64,000 bases of DNA, from assembly GCA_017470715.1 (NCBI GenBank), contig JAFUYE010000148.1:1-64000 (forward strand), read 5' to 3'. The stretch comes from Selenomonadaceae bacterium (lineage in GTDB: Bacteria > Bacillota > Negativicutes > Selenomonadales > Selenomonadaceae). Of the stretch, positions 55,271 to 64,000 are shown piece after piece. The first letter of the stretch is position 1, and every line of letters starts with the position of its first letter. The translations under genes and the position numbers were made by a program. The notes beneath the pieces were generated by a model. It saw only the letters and a program-made list of their open reading frames with translations, searched no databases and was not told the DNA's origin.

Positions 55271-56485
55271 ATGACGAAAAAATATTTGTACTTTCAGCCC
55301 GAATACGTTCGCGAATTTAAATGCGACGGCTCGAAATGTGACGCCCGCTGTTGTAAAAATTGGAACATTGAAGTTGACGCCCAAACTCACGCGCAGTATT
55401 CGCGAATCAAGCCCGAAGTCGACGCGCAAAAAATTTTGTCGCACATCAAATTCAACGCGGACAACAAACAATATTTCGTCGAAATGAATGAGAAAAAATT
55501 TTGCCCGTTCCTCAACGAAAAAAATTTGTGCCGCCTGCAACTTAAGTACGGCGAAAATTTTTTGTCGAAAACCTGCACGACTTTTCCGCGCTTCACGCGA
55601 GATTTCGGAACATTTTTTGAGCGTGCATTGGCGTTGACGTGCCCCGTAGCGGCGGAAATGATTTTGTTCCGTGATGAGCCGTTGTTGTTCGAGTTGATTG
55701 AAACGTTGGAGGACGGCAACGCCAAAGTCGTAATTACTTCCGTCGCCCGTTCCGCAAGAATTTTTCGGGCACTTTATTGACCTTCAGGTTGCAATGATTT
55801 CGATTTTGCAGGAACGCACGCTGACAATCGACCAACGGCTAATCGTGCTGGGATTTTTCCTCGACAGATTCGACGAAATATTTTTCGACACGGACGCCGA
55901 AGACGCAATGACGAAATTAATCGACGCTTACGAATCGAAACAATTTTTGTCGGAGCAAGTGCCGCGCATGTTGGCGACGGTTCAATTCGACGCGAAAAAA
56001 TTTATCGGGCGGATATTGTTGATTTTGGAAAATCTTTACCGCAACGGTGTTCCCGACTACAGCAAAAAATCTCTGAACGCGCTTGTTGAAACGTTAAAAA
56101 TTTTTCCCGACACAAGCGGAAAGTTTCCGTCACGAAACTCGTCGCCAATTACGAATCACTTTCCGACGAACGAAAAAATTTTTTGGCGCGGTACTCAAAC
56201 TTTCTGGAAAATTTTTTGGTCAACGAACTTTTCTTGACGTGTTTCCCGTGGAAGTTTCAAGCAAGTTTTGCAAAAAATTTCGGCGTCTTCGTCGCGGAGT
56301 ACAAAATTCTTGAACTGTTGCTGTTCGCGGCGGCGCAGAAAAATCTCGGCAACCGCGATAAATTATCGAAACTTGTCGATTGGTTTGCTGCTCAGAAAGA
56401 TCACAACAATGTTTTTGATAAAAAAATCTTGGAAAGCATCCCCGACGATATTTTTTCACTGATTGAAACTTTTCTTCAGCCGTAA
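55271..56485 (+). pseudogene. fliB: Flagellin lysine-N-methylase, broken by two frameshifts
   Basis: The N-terminal segment (to 55780) starts MTKKYLYFQPEYVREFKCDGSKC in pieces and holds the cysteine cluster CDARCCKNW and FCPFLNEKNLCRLQ, CTTFPRF, typical of the FliB-like family. Around 55760-55770 (after SARIF) the frame moves to the one reading HFIDLQVAMISILQERTL, and near 56124-56130 it returns to the first frame, which reads VTKLVANYESLSDERKNFLARYSN and runs to 56485. Joined, the pieces give about 400 residues, the family length. FliB methylates flagellin lysines in some species; no flagellar genes are in the window. Two sequencing errors are an alternative explanation. Confidence 0.8.
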
Positions 56486-56500
56486 ATTGGAGGCGAATTG

Positions 56501-58867
56501 ATGATTGAAATTTTCGATGGCGCAATGGGCACCATGTTGCAGGCGGGCGGCTTAAAGGCGGGCGCGTGTCCCGAATTGATGAACGTCGACGCTCCCGAAG
56601 TCGTGAAAAAAATTCACCGTGCCTATATTGATGCCGGCTCTACGATTGTCGAAACGAATACTTTCGGCGCGTCGCGAATCAAACTTGCTCATTACGGGCT
56701 TGCCGACCGTGTTCGCGAATTAAATTTCGCCGCCGTGAAAATCGCGAAGTCTGCGGGCAACGTGAAAGTCGCAGGTTCAATCGGTCCGACGGGAAAATTT
56801 ATTTCGCCGCTCGGTGATTTGGAATTCGACGACGCCTATGAAATTTTTCGCGAACAAGCCGAAGCACTTGCCGAAGCGGGCGCGGATTTTCTGATTATCG
56901 AAACGTGCATTGACATTCAGGAGATGCGTGCGGCACTGGTCGCGGCGAAGGACGCTTGCAATTTGCCCGTGATTTGTCAGCTCAGCTACAGCGAAGACGG
57001 ACGAACTGTTACGGGCACCGACCCGCAATCCGCAGCCGTGATTTTGGAAGCAATGGGCGCGTCGATTATCGGCGTGAACTGTTCGCTCGGTCCGGAACAA
57101 CTTGTGCCCGTCGTGAAAATTTTGGCGGAAAATTGTCGCGTGCCCGTCAGTGTTCAGCCGAACGCGGGAATGCCTTACCTTGAGGACGGCAAGACGAAAT
57201 TTCCGATGAACGCAAAAACTTTCGGCAGTTGGGGAGCCAAACTCGTCGAAGCGGGCGCGACTTACCTCGGCGGTTGTTGCGGCACCACGCCCGAACATAT
57301 CCGCGAACTTGCAAGCGTCGTGAAAAATCTTGAGCCCGTCGAAAGAAATTTTACACGCAAGCTGATGTTGGCAAGCCGTTCAAAAACCGTCGTCGTCGAC
57401 AAAAATTCAACCACATTGATTGGCGAACGAATCAACCCCACGGGCAGAAAAAAACTTGCCGCAGAAATTCGCGAAGGTTCGTTGCTCGGCGTCAAACGCG
57501 ACGCGATTAATCAAGTCAAGTCCGGCGCGCAGATTTTGGATGTCAACATGGGTGTCGGCGGAATCAATCAACCCGAAATGATGGCGCGTGCCGTTCGCGA
57601 AATTGCGCAAATTGTTGATGTGCCGCTTGCGATTGACACGGGCGACGCTCAGGCACTTGAAGCCGGTTTGAAAAATTTCCCCGGTCGTGCGCTGATAAAT
57701 TCCGTCAGCTTTGAGCCGGAACGTCTGGAAAAATTTTTGCCGCTTGCGAAACGTTACGGCGCGGCGATTTTGGTTTTGCCGATAACCGAACACGGCGTTC
57801 CGAAAACTGCCGACGAAAGATTTTCCGTTGCGAAAAAAATTATCGACGTTGCGAAGTCTCACGGGCTTGACGACGGAGATTTTTTGCTTGATGCGCTTGT
57901 CATGACGATTTCCGCCGACAAAGACGCCTGCCGCGAAGTTTTGCGCACGCTGAAACTTTACGGCGAATTGAATTTGCCGACGACAATGGGCTTGAGCAAC
58001 ATTTCATTCGGACTGCCGAATCGCCCGTTGATTAACTCGACGTTTTTCGCAATGTGTTTGGCAAACGGTTTGGACGCGCCGATTATGAATCCTTACGACG
58101 AAATGATGTCGAACGCGCTCAAAGCCGCCGCCGCGTTGCTCGGTCACGACCCGAACGGTTTACGGTTCAGCAAACTCGGACAGCTCAGCGGTTCATTGAC
58201 GTTCGTCGACAATTCCGCGTCGAAAAAAAAATCGCCCGTCGACACGTTGAGCGCGATTAAATCTGCCGTCGTCGAAGGCGACAAGGATGAAGTGCCCGCG
58301 CTGATTCGCAAGGCCGTCGACGAAAATTTTTCTGCCGACGAAATTACCGAACGCGCTTTAACCGCCGCAATGAATTCGCTCGGTGAAGACTTCGGAGCCG
58401 GAAGAATTTTTCTGCCGCAAGTTCTGTTGTCCGCCGAAACTATGAAACTTGCATTCGACGAACTGAAAAAAAATTTCCCCGCGCAGGAAACTTCGACGCA
58501 GGGAACGTTCGTTATCGCAACCGTCAAAGGCGACGTTCACGACCTCGGAAAAAATATTGTCGGTGCGCTCGTGTCGAACAGCGGCTTTAAACTTGTCGAC
58601 CTCGGCAAGGACGTTGATTCGACGGAAATTGTTCGTGCGGCGATTGAACACGACGCGGACATTGTCGGCTTGTGCGCGCTGATGACGACGACGATGATTC
58701 AAATCGACAAGGTTATCGCCGAACTCAAAGCGGCAGGCTCAACAGCTAAAGTTATGGTTGGCGGTGCGGCTTTGACGCAAGAATACGCCGATTCTGCGGG
58801 TGCTGACGCCTATGCCCGTGACGGTGTGGAGGCCGTGCGTTTGGCGAAAAATTTGGTCGCGAAATAA
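56501..58867 (+). CDS. metH: Cobalamin-dependent methionine synthase (short form)
   Basis: 788 residues from the ATG at 56501 (GGAGG seven bases upstream). Homocysteine S-methyltransferase domain (1-280): FDGAMGTMLQAGG, ETNTFGAS, and the zinc site YLGGCCGTTPEHI near 265. Pterin-binding domain (290-560): LIGERINPTGRKKL near 307 and NSVSFEPERL near 400. Cobalamin domains (570-788): cap helices, then VKGDVHDLGKNIVGALVSNSGF near 672 (the DxHxxG lower ligand) and ALTQEYADSAGADAYARDG near 755. It lacks the SAM-dependent reactivation domain of E. coli MetH, as in several anaerobes. Confidence 0.93.
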   Translation: MIEIFDGAMGTMLQAGGLKAGACPELMNVDAPEVVKKIHRAYIDAGSTIVETNTFGASRIKLAHYGLADRVRELNFAAVKIAKSAGNVKVAGSIGPTGKFISPLGDLEFDDAYEIFREQAEALAEAGADFLIIETCIDIQEMRAALVAAKDACNLPVICQLSYSEDGRTVTGTDPQSAAVILEAMGASIIGVNCSLGPEQLVPVVKILAENCRVPVSVQPNAGMPYLEDGKTKFPMNAKTFGSWGAKLVEAGATYLGGCCGTTPEHIRELASVVKNLEPVERNFTRKLMLASRSKTVVVDKNSTTLIGERINPTGRKKLAAEIREGSLLGVKRDAINQVKSGAQILDVNMGVGGINQPEMMARAVREIAQIVDVPLAIDTGDAQALEAGLKNFPGRALINSVSFEPERLEKFLPLAKRYGAAILVLPITEHGVPKTADERFSVAKKIIDVAKSHGLDDGDFLLDALVMTISADKDACREVLRTLKLYGELNLPTTMGLSNISFGLPNRPLINSTFFAMCLANGLDAPIMNPYDEMMSNALKAAAALLGHDPNGLRFSKLGQLSGSLTFVDNSASKKKSPVDTLSAIKSAVVEGDKDEVPALIRKAVDENFSADEITERALTAAMNSLGEDFGAGRIFLPQVLLSAETMKLAFDELKKNFPAQETSTQGTFVIATVKGDVHDLGKNIVGALVSNSGFKLVDLGKDVDSTEIVRAAIEHDADIVGLCALMTTTMIQIDKVIAELKAAGSTAKVMVGGAALTQEYADSAGADAYARDGVEAVRLAKNLVAK

Positions 58868-58885
58868 ATTTCTGTAACAAAAAAA

Positions 58886-58917
58886 TATCGCTCGTCGAAA
58901 AATCGGCGGGCGATTTT
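58886..58917. terminator. Terminator between metH and sbcC
   Basis: TCGCTCGTCGA pairs with TCGGCGGGCGA around AAAA. The T-run is better on the minus strand (seven Ts with one break), so it may serve mainly sbcC while also ending metH. Confidence 0.75.
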
Positions 58918-58937
58918 AAATTTCAGCGGCAGTTAAT

Positions 58938-61556
58938 TCAGCGTGAAATAAATTTTGCGGTTGAGCCGTTTTTGATTTTGGTAACTTCAAGGCGAACGGG
59001 CAAATTATCTTTCAGCGATTCGACGTGCGAAATAATTCCGACCAATCGCCCGCCGCTTTGCTCCGTGATTGTTGAAATTGCAAAATTCAGCGCGTCATTG
59101 TCGAGCGAGCCGAAACCTTCGTCGATAAAAATCGTGTCCAGTTGAATTCCGCCGACTTTGTTGCGAACGACGGCCGCAAGTCCCAATGCAAGCGACAACG
59201 ACGCCAAGAAACTTTCGCCGCCCGACAAAGTTTCGACAGCACGCGTTTTGCCGGTGTATTCGTCCAAAATTTCCAAGTTCAAGCCCGCAGATTGCGCTTT
59301 CGTCTTGCCGGCGTCCTTCATTTGGAACGCGTAACGCCCGTCGCTCATCTTGCGCAGGCGGTTATTGGCTTCGATAACGACATCATTGAACATTGTCGAC
59401 AAAAAGTAGCGTTGGAACGAAATTTTCAGTTCGGATTCGCCCTTGCCGGTCGCGTTCGCCACGTCGGAAAGTCTGCGCCACATGTCGGCAATTTTTTGTT
59501 GAGCGTCGAGTTTTTTTGTAACTTCGTCGAGTTCGGCGGAAAAATTTTTCAACGTGTCGAGTTGAGTTTCAAGTTTCGCACGTTCGTCACGCGCCGCAGT
59601 TAAATTTTCGTCCGAAATGTTCGCCGCACGATAAAGTTCGTCAATGTCGGGCAGAGTTTTGCCTTTAAGTTCGGCGTTAAGCGCGTCGAAATTTTTTTGC
59701 ACGGTTTTAAATGTCGCGTCGCATTCGGAATGATTTTTCGTCGCGTCGTTGAAATTTTTCTGCGCGGATTTCCATGCGTTTTCAAGTGTCGTCAATTCGT
59801 TTTGCGCCGCGTGCAAGTCCGCGTTGAGTTTTTCGCGATTCGTCAAATAATTTTCGGGGATTTGTTGACGCAAGCCGGAAATTTCGCCTTCAAGTTTGGC
59901 AACGGCATTTGCCGCAGAATTTTTTTCCTGTTCGGCAGATTTCAACGCGGTTTTGTTATCTTCGATAAATTTTTCGCCCTTGTCGATATTGGCTTGACAA
60001 GTTTTGAGCGCGTCGGATTTTTCTTGCGCGTCGGCACAAATTTTTTCCGCAGTCGGCACGTCGGGCACGCCGTCAAATTCCGGCAAACGATTTTTTTGCG
60101 TCGAAAGTTTTGCTTCCGTGCCCGCGACGGTTTGTTTATGGCGGTATCTGTCTTTGTCGCAACGGTCAAGATTTTCTTGCGCCGTGTTGAGTTCGGCAAC
60201 CGTCGGAATTGCTTCGGCGATAATTTTCGGATGTTCACGCGAGCCGCACACGGGGCAAGGTTCGCCGTCGACCAATTTCGTCGCCAAATGTGCCGCGCTG
60301 TGAACAATTTGCAGACGGTTCAATTCAATCTGCGCGGACTTGAATTTTTCTTCGACAATCGCAAGTTTTTCGCGTTCCATCGTCAAGGTTTTTTCCAGTT
60401 GCGAAATGTTCCGCTGAAGATTTTCGAGTTCCCGTGCGCGTTTCAAAAGTTGTTTCGCCCGTTCAAAATCAACGTCCGCGCCTGCAAGTTTTTCGCGTTC
60501 GGCTTTGCGCTGAATCAATCGTGCTTCGTAAGGTTTTATTTTCGCTTCGCAGGCGTCAAAAGTTTTCGTCGCCGCCGCAAGTTTTTCGCGTTCGATTTCC
60601 AATGTCGATTCACGTTTTTTCAAGTCGGCGAGCGTCTTGGAAAAAATTTTCAACTCCTGAACTGTGCGATCAAGTTCTTTACGGCGGGATTCTTCACCTT
60701 CGCGCAGTTGATATTCCGCTTGAGCCGTCTTGAGTTGTTCGCCCGCGTCGAAAAGAAATCTTTTTGCTTCGGTAAGCGTTTTCGTCAATTCGCGCAGATT
60801 TTTAAACTTGTCGGACAAAGTTTTTCCGTCGGACAAATTTTTTTGCGCGGCGTCGAAAATATTTTTGAGTTCGTTGACTTTGGTTTGAGCTTTCGACAGT
60901 TGCGCCGTGATTTCGTCCAAATTCGCGCCTTTGGTCTGTTCGCTCAAAGTTTCCTGCCGAGTTTTAAGTTTTTCGGCTTCGTCGGCGGAAGTCTTGAATT
61001 TTTCGCGAAGAGTGTCCTCAATTTTTTTGTAAGGTTCGCTGTCGAACAGGACGTTCAAAACCGCTTGGCGTTCGTCGGCGTTCGCGGACAAAAATTCGGC
61101 GAATTTTCCTTGCGGCAACATGACAACCTGCCGAAATTGATCCGAATTGAATCCGATAAGTTCCGTGATTTTGCTTTTGATTTCGCGGTCTTTCGTCAAA
61201 ATTTTGCCGTCATACGCAAGTTCCTGTTTGGATTGAAATTTTTCTTTGCGATTGGGATTGTAATTGATTTCGCGGTAAGCCGTAAAAATTTTTTCGCCGA
61301 GCTTGAAAGTGAATTCGACTTCGGTGGCAACGTTGTCCGCCGCGCTCAACGAACGCATCATCTTGCCATCACGTGCCTTGCCGGAAGTTTCGCCGTACAA
61401 CGCATAACAAATCGCGTCGAGAATCGTGGTTTTGCCCGCGCCGGTGTCGCCGTGAATCAGAAAAATTTTTTCGTCGCCCAAGCCGCGTTCAAAATCCAAA
61501 GTGACCGGTTCGACATATGCTCCAAACGCTTGCATTTTTAATTGTATCGGTTTCAT
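58938..61556 (-). CDS. sbcC: Exonuclease SbcC (Rad50-like ATPase)
   Basis: 872 residues. ATPase head halves at both ends: Walker A HGDTGAGKTTILDAI near 35 and, after the long coiled coil, the signature LSGGESFLASLSLALGLA near 780 and Walker B TIFIDEGFGSLDND near 815. The zinc hook GEPCPVCGSREHP lies in the middle near 430. With SbcD it forms the nuclease that cuts hairpins and protein-blocked DNA ends. The ATG follows the sbcD stop (GGAGG nearby), so the two are coupled. Confidence 0.96.
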   Translation of the reverse strand: MKPIQLKMQAFGAYVEPVTLDFERGLGDEKIFLIHGDTGAGKTTILDAICYALYGETSGKARDGKMMRSLSAADNVATEVEFTFKLGEKIFTAYREINYNPNRKEKFQSKQELAYDGKILTKDREIKSKITELIGFNSDQFRQVVMLPQGKFAEFLSANADERQAVLNVLFDSEPYKKIEDTLREKFKTSADEAEKLKTRQETLSEQTKGANLDEITAQLSKAQTKVNELKNIFDAAQKNLSDGKTLSDKFKNLRELTKTLTEAKRFLFDAGEQLKTAQAEYQLREGEESRRKELDRTVQELKIFSKTLADLKKRESTLEIEREKLAAATKTFDACEAKIKPYEARLIQRKAEREKLAGADVDFERAKQLLKRARELENLQRNISQLEKTLTMEREKLAIVEEKFKSAQIELNRLQIVHSAAHLATKLVDGEPCPVCGSREHPKIIAEAIPTVAELNTAQENLDRCDKDRYRHKQTVAGTEAKLSTQKNRLPEFDGVPDVPTAEKICADAQEKSDALKTCQANIDKGEKFIEDNKTALKSAEQEKNSAANAVAKLEGEISGLRQQIPENYLTNREKLNADLHAAQNELTTLENAWKSAQKNFNDATKNHSECDATFKTVQKNFDALNAELKGKTLPDIDELYRAANISDENLTAARDERAKLETQLDTLKNFSAELDEVTKKLDAQQKIADMWRRLSDVANATGKGESELKISFQRYFLSTMFNDVVIEANNRLRKMSDGRYAFQMKDAGKTKAQSAGLNLEILDEYTGKTRAVETLSGGESFLASLSLALGLAAVVRNKVGGIQLDTIFIDEGFGSLDNDALNFAISTITEQSGGRLVGIISHVESLKDNLPVRLEVTKIKNGSTAKFISR

Positions 61557-61560
61557 GGCG

Positions 61561-62673
61561 TCAACCTCCGCAAATTTCTTTCATGGCGGCGCGTTCGTCG
61601 TCCGTCAACTGTCGTTTCGTCATGTCCGCAAAAAAATCCGCGAATTGCTCAAAAATCGTCGCGTCCTTGCGAAATTGTCTGTTAATCGTCGTCGCGACAA
61701 AATCTTTCGGGCGAGCCTGATTTTTTGCCGCCATTAAATTCGGAAAAACTTCGCGTAATTTTTGAGCCGCGTCGTAAACAAATTTTTCGTTCGTCAACGT
61801 GACGTAAGCATAATCTTCGCATTTCGGTTGCGACAAAAATTTTTCCAACGTTCCGTTGACCGAAATTAAATCGCGGCGCGGGCTGAGCGGGAAATTTTTC
61901 GCGTCAATCAAACCGTTTTCGCCAAACTCGACAATCGTTACGCCTTTTTCGTGCGAAGATTCTTTTTCGGAATATTTGAGCGGCGAACCGCTGTAAAAAA
62001 CGTTTTCGGAAATTTTTTGTTGACGGTGCAGGTGACCGAGCGCGACATAATCATAGCCCGAAAAATTTTCCGCGTTGACTTTGCCCGCCGTGCCGACGAA
62101 TTTTCGTTCGCTGTCGGATTCTTCGCCGCCGTTGATGAAAACATGAGCAACCGCGACGCTCCGCACGCCCGCAGGAATTTGTTGACGCGCCTTGTCGATA
62201 TAAAATTTATTTGCCGCGTCGAAAGTCATGCGTTCGCTGTCCGCGTCGAAAAATTTTGCGCGAATTTCGCCCGGCTCAAAGTAAGGTATCAGCGAAAAAT
62301 AAATCTTGCCGAATTCGTCTTCAAGCGCAATGGTTTTCGGCTCAAAAGCGGTTTTGGCGGTGATGAAAAATTTTTTGTTCGCGAAAAGTCTGCTGCCGAA
62401 ATTCAAACGCGCCGCGCTGTCGTGATTTCCCGCGATACACAGCACGGGCAATTTTTTTTCGGTGAGCTTGAATAAAATTTCGTCGAACAGCTCAACGGCG
62501 TCGCTTGACGGGTCGGCGCGGTCGTAAATGTCGCCCGCAATAATCACCGCGTCGATTTTTTCGTCGTCGACAACGTCAAGAATTTTGTCGAGAATAAATT
62601 TTTGGTCGTCGATAAAAGAATTGCCCATCAAGGATTTTCCGAGGTGCCAATCCGCCGTGTGTAGCAGTCTCAT
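61561..62673 (-). CDS. sbcD: Exonuclease SbcD (Mre11-like nuclease)
   Basis: 370 residues. Metallophosphoesterase: LHTADWHLGKSLMG at the start, IIAGDIYDRADPSS near 45, CIAGNHDSAARLNFG near 80, and VAHVFINGG with LGHLHRQQ near 175-215, supplying the manganese ligands. It is the nuclease subunit working with SbcC on hairpins, relevant in a genome so rich in palindromic repeats. GGAGG precedes the ATG. Confidence 0.96.
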   Translation of the reverse strand: MRLLHTADWHLGKSLMGNSFIDDQKFILDKILDVVDDEKIDAVIIAGDIYDRADPSSDAVELFDEILFKLTEKKLPVLCIAGNHDSAARLNFGSRLFANKKFFITAKTAFEPKTIALEDEFGKIYFSLIPYFEPGEIRAKFFDADSERMTFDAANKFYIDKARQQIPAGVRSVAVAHVFINGGEESDSERKFVGTAGKVNAENFSGYDYVALGHLHRQQKISENVFYSGSPLKYSEKESSHEKGVTIVEFGENGLIDAKNFPLSPRRDLISVNGTLEKFLSQPKCEDYAYVTLTNEKFVYDAAQKLREVFPNLMAAKNQARPKDFVATTINRQFRKDATIFEQFADFFADMTKRQLTDDERAAMKEICGG

Positions 62674-62697
62674 AAAAATCGCCTCCGTGAAAAAATT

Positions 62698-64000
62698 TTA
62701 TCGCAAAGTGTCGACGTCCGCTTTGACTTCGTCGGGAATGTTGCCGAGAAAATAATCTTCCAGCAAATTCCAAATTGCAGCGTTGTCGAAGTCGCTTTCG
62801 TAAATATAGGTGAGCATCGCAACGGAAATTTTGTGCCGCAACGCAACCGCGCTCAAAATTCTGTTCGAGTAACGGCTACCGTCGTCGAGAATATTTTTCA
62901 AGTTTTTTATCTGGTTTATGTGGATGTAAAGCTGACTGTTCGCGCCGCCCGTCATTTTGAAATTCAGCACGCCCAACGCCTCAAGAATGCCGAGCACGGT
63001 GGAAATTTCCTTCGCCGCGTTGCCCGCCGTGTTCGTGATGTAAAGTAAATCGTCCCGCGTTTCGTCGACAATTTCAGCGAAAATTTTTTCGACCCATGCA
63101 AAATAAAATCTTATCGCCGTGTTGAAGAGGTAGCGCGTTTTGCCGTTCGGAAAAATTTTTTCGGCGAAAAGTGCTTTCGTACTGCGACTGAAATTTTTTC
63201 GGTAAGAAATAATCGACGCGATTAAAACTTCGCAGATGTTGCGCGCACGGTATTTGGAAATTTTTTCGTCGGCAAATTCCGCGCTCAAATCTTCGACGGA
63301 AATATATTTCATCGCGTTGACCGAACGATTAATCGCCGCTTTGAACTTGCCGAACAAATTCCCGAAAATTGCGCGGAAATCGGTTGCAAAGTCAATCGCG
63401 ACACATAATGCAGGCTCAAGCCGAAATTTTTTGTTGAAAGTCAATTCGTCGCTTCTGGAGTACAGTTGGTATTTGAATTGCGGAAAAGATTTTTCGCGGG
63501 AAAATTTTTTCTCCCATATCGCCTGAAGATTTACGCGGCAAACGTGCTTGTCGGGCTCAATTTCCGTGAAACAATTTCCGAATTCGTCACGCAGATTTTT
63601 TTGCGTCAAAGGATTTATCACGAAGAAACCGACGGCAAAAAGCGGAATCGGTCGCACGGTCAGCGGCGAAAAACCAAATCGCGCCTCGAAATCTTTTTGG
63701 ATAATCAACAGCGCGGTTTTAACTTTATTGACGGCGGTCGCTTCGTCCGCGTACCTGTCGAAAATATACGTAAAATTTTCAGCGTCAAGCAAAAGGTTGC
63801 TTTTCTGCTTGAATCGCCACAGCTCATAAATTTTCTTGATGACGGCAATCAGCTGATATTTTTTTATCGCCGAAAGTCCGTGCAGACGTTTGATGTATTT
63901 GAAATCGCTTTTGTCGTAATGGTAACGCGCTTCGCCGCGCAGATCTTTTCGACGAGCAGCACGCCCCAACTCCTGAACGTAATCGCAAACATTTCCGGTC
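62698..64000 (-). CDS. Superfamily 2 helicase, C-terminal part (continues beyond the window)
   Basis: The frame stays open to the right edge, so the N-terminal motor is outside. The visible 434 residues begin GNVCDYVQELGRAARRKDLRGEARYHY; YVQELGRAARR is helicase motif VI (QxxGRxxR) of SF2 enzymes such as RecQ-like or DEAD-box types. The following 400 residues have no motif I recognise: KYIKRLHGLSAIKKYQ, a helical middle, and LGILEALGVLNFKM near the end, possibly a winged helix. It lies 24 bases before sbcD, so the three genes probably form a DNA-end processing operon. A TTG at 63969 could be mistaken for the start. Confidence 0.75.
   Translation of the reverse strand, partial: TGNVCDYVQELGRAARRKDLRGEARYHYDKSDFKYIKRLHGLSAIKKYQLIAVIKKIYELWRFKQKSNLLLDAENFTYIFDRYADEATAVNKVKTALLIIQKDFEARFGFSPLTVRPIPLFAVGFFVINPLTQKNLRDEFGNCFTEIEPDKHVCRVNLQAIWEKKFSREKSFPQFKYQLYSRSDELTFNKKFRLEPALCVAIDFATDFRAIFGNLFGKFKAAINRSVNAMKYISVEDLSAEFADEKISKYRARNICEVLIASIISYRKNFSRSTKALFAEKIFPNGKTRYLFNTAIRFYFAWVEKIFAEIVDETRDDLLYITNTAGNAAKEISTVLGILEALGVLNFKMTGGANSQLYIHINQIKNLKNILDDGSRYSNRILSAVALRHKISVAMLTYIYESDFDNAAIWNLLEDYFLGNIPDEVKADVDTLR

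Noticed and set aside
59697-61541. 614-codon open frame on the plus strand opposite sbcC
   Set aside because: It lies entirely antisense to a well-supported gene; Phe/Arg-rich translation reflects the mirror of GAA/AAA-rich codons. Long antisense frames also appear opposite Hsp70 (21682-23304) and the FAD enzyme (30366-31478) for the same reason.

Overview
The window looks like chromosomal DNA from an anaerobic Bacillota bacterium, most likely a diderm Negativicute. The reasons are the rny-ymdB-spoVS neighbourhood, queA/tgt/yajC, a tsaE-tsaB-rimI cluster, anaerobic glpABC with glpK/glpF, a two-gene TatAC, a SpoIID-like protein and frequent TTG/GTG starts with strong GGAGG ribosome binding sites. 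The assignment is an inference from gene content. I saw no rRNA, tRNA, CRISPR array or prophage.

Layout. 1-5.8 kb (mostly minus): the end of an IS30-type transposase, a FecCD permease, a HAD phosphatase fused to nucleoside diphosphate kinase, a TagF-like transferase, hisB and hisC. 6-12.2 kb (plus): rny, a broken small gene, ymdB, an AgcS symporter, spoVS and a PHP phosphoesterase. 12.3-19.7 kb (mostly minus): a Cys-rich exported peptide, two TPR proteins, a TVP38-like membrane protein, a GT2 glycosyltransferase (plus), an SH3 protein, a polysaccharide deacetylase, hisIE, tatC and tatA. 19.8-25.1 kb (plus): an unusual trio of metallo-beta-lactamase-fold protein, GrpE-like protein and 992-residue Hsp70. 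25.2-28.9 kb (minus): an EamA transporter, two GNAT acetyltransferases, tsaB and tsaE. 29.3-42.7 kb (plus): a hypothetical protein, an FAD oxidoreductase, a membrane protein, SpoIID-like, a solute-binding protein, queA, a three-gene GHKL-ATPase cassette, tgt, yajC, 5-formyl-THF cyclo-ligase and a 3D-domain protein. 42.8-50.2 kb (plus): glpA-B-C-K-F for glycerol uptake and anaerobic oxidation, then a radical SAM protein. 50.4-52.6 kb (minus): exported or membrane proteins and a hexapeptide acetyltransferase. 52.8-58.9 kb (plus): two membrane proteins, a YgbA-family protein, a frameshifted flagellin methylase and a cobalamin-type methionine synthase. 58.9-64 kb (minus): sbcC, sbcD and a helicase that runs off the window.

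The most unusual content is in the spaces between genes. There are three families of structured repeats. Family 1 is a 72-84 bp element: a variable palindrome with a TTTAAAA-type core followed by a conserved tail. At three loci (hisB, the GT2 gene, the EamA gene) it sits between duplicated ends of the neighbouring gene (46, 87 and about 66 bp). Family 2 is a roughly 170-200 bp element of three hairpins whose stems change sequence between copies but keep pairing. Family 3 consists of heptanucleotide hairpins found only at junctions inside operons. The best candidates for undescribed protein systems are the MBL/GrpE-like/Hsp70 trio and the GHKL cassette lying between queA and tgt.
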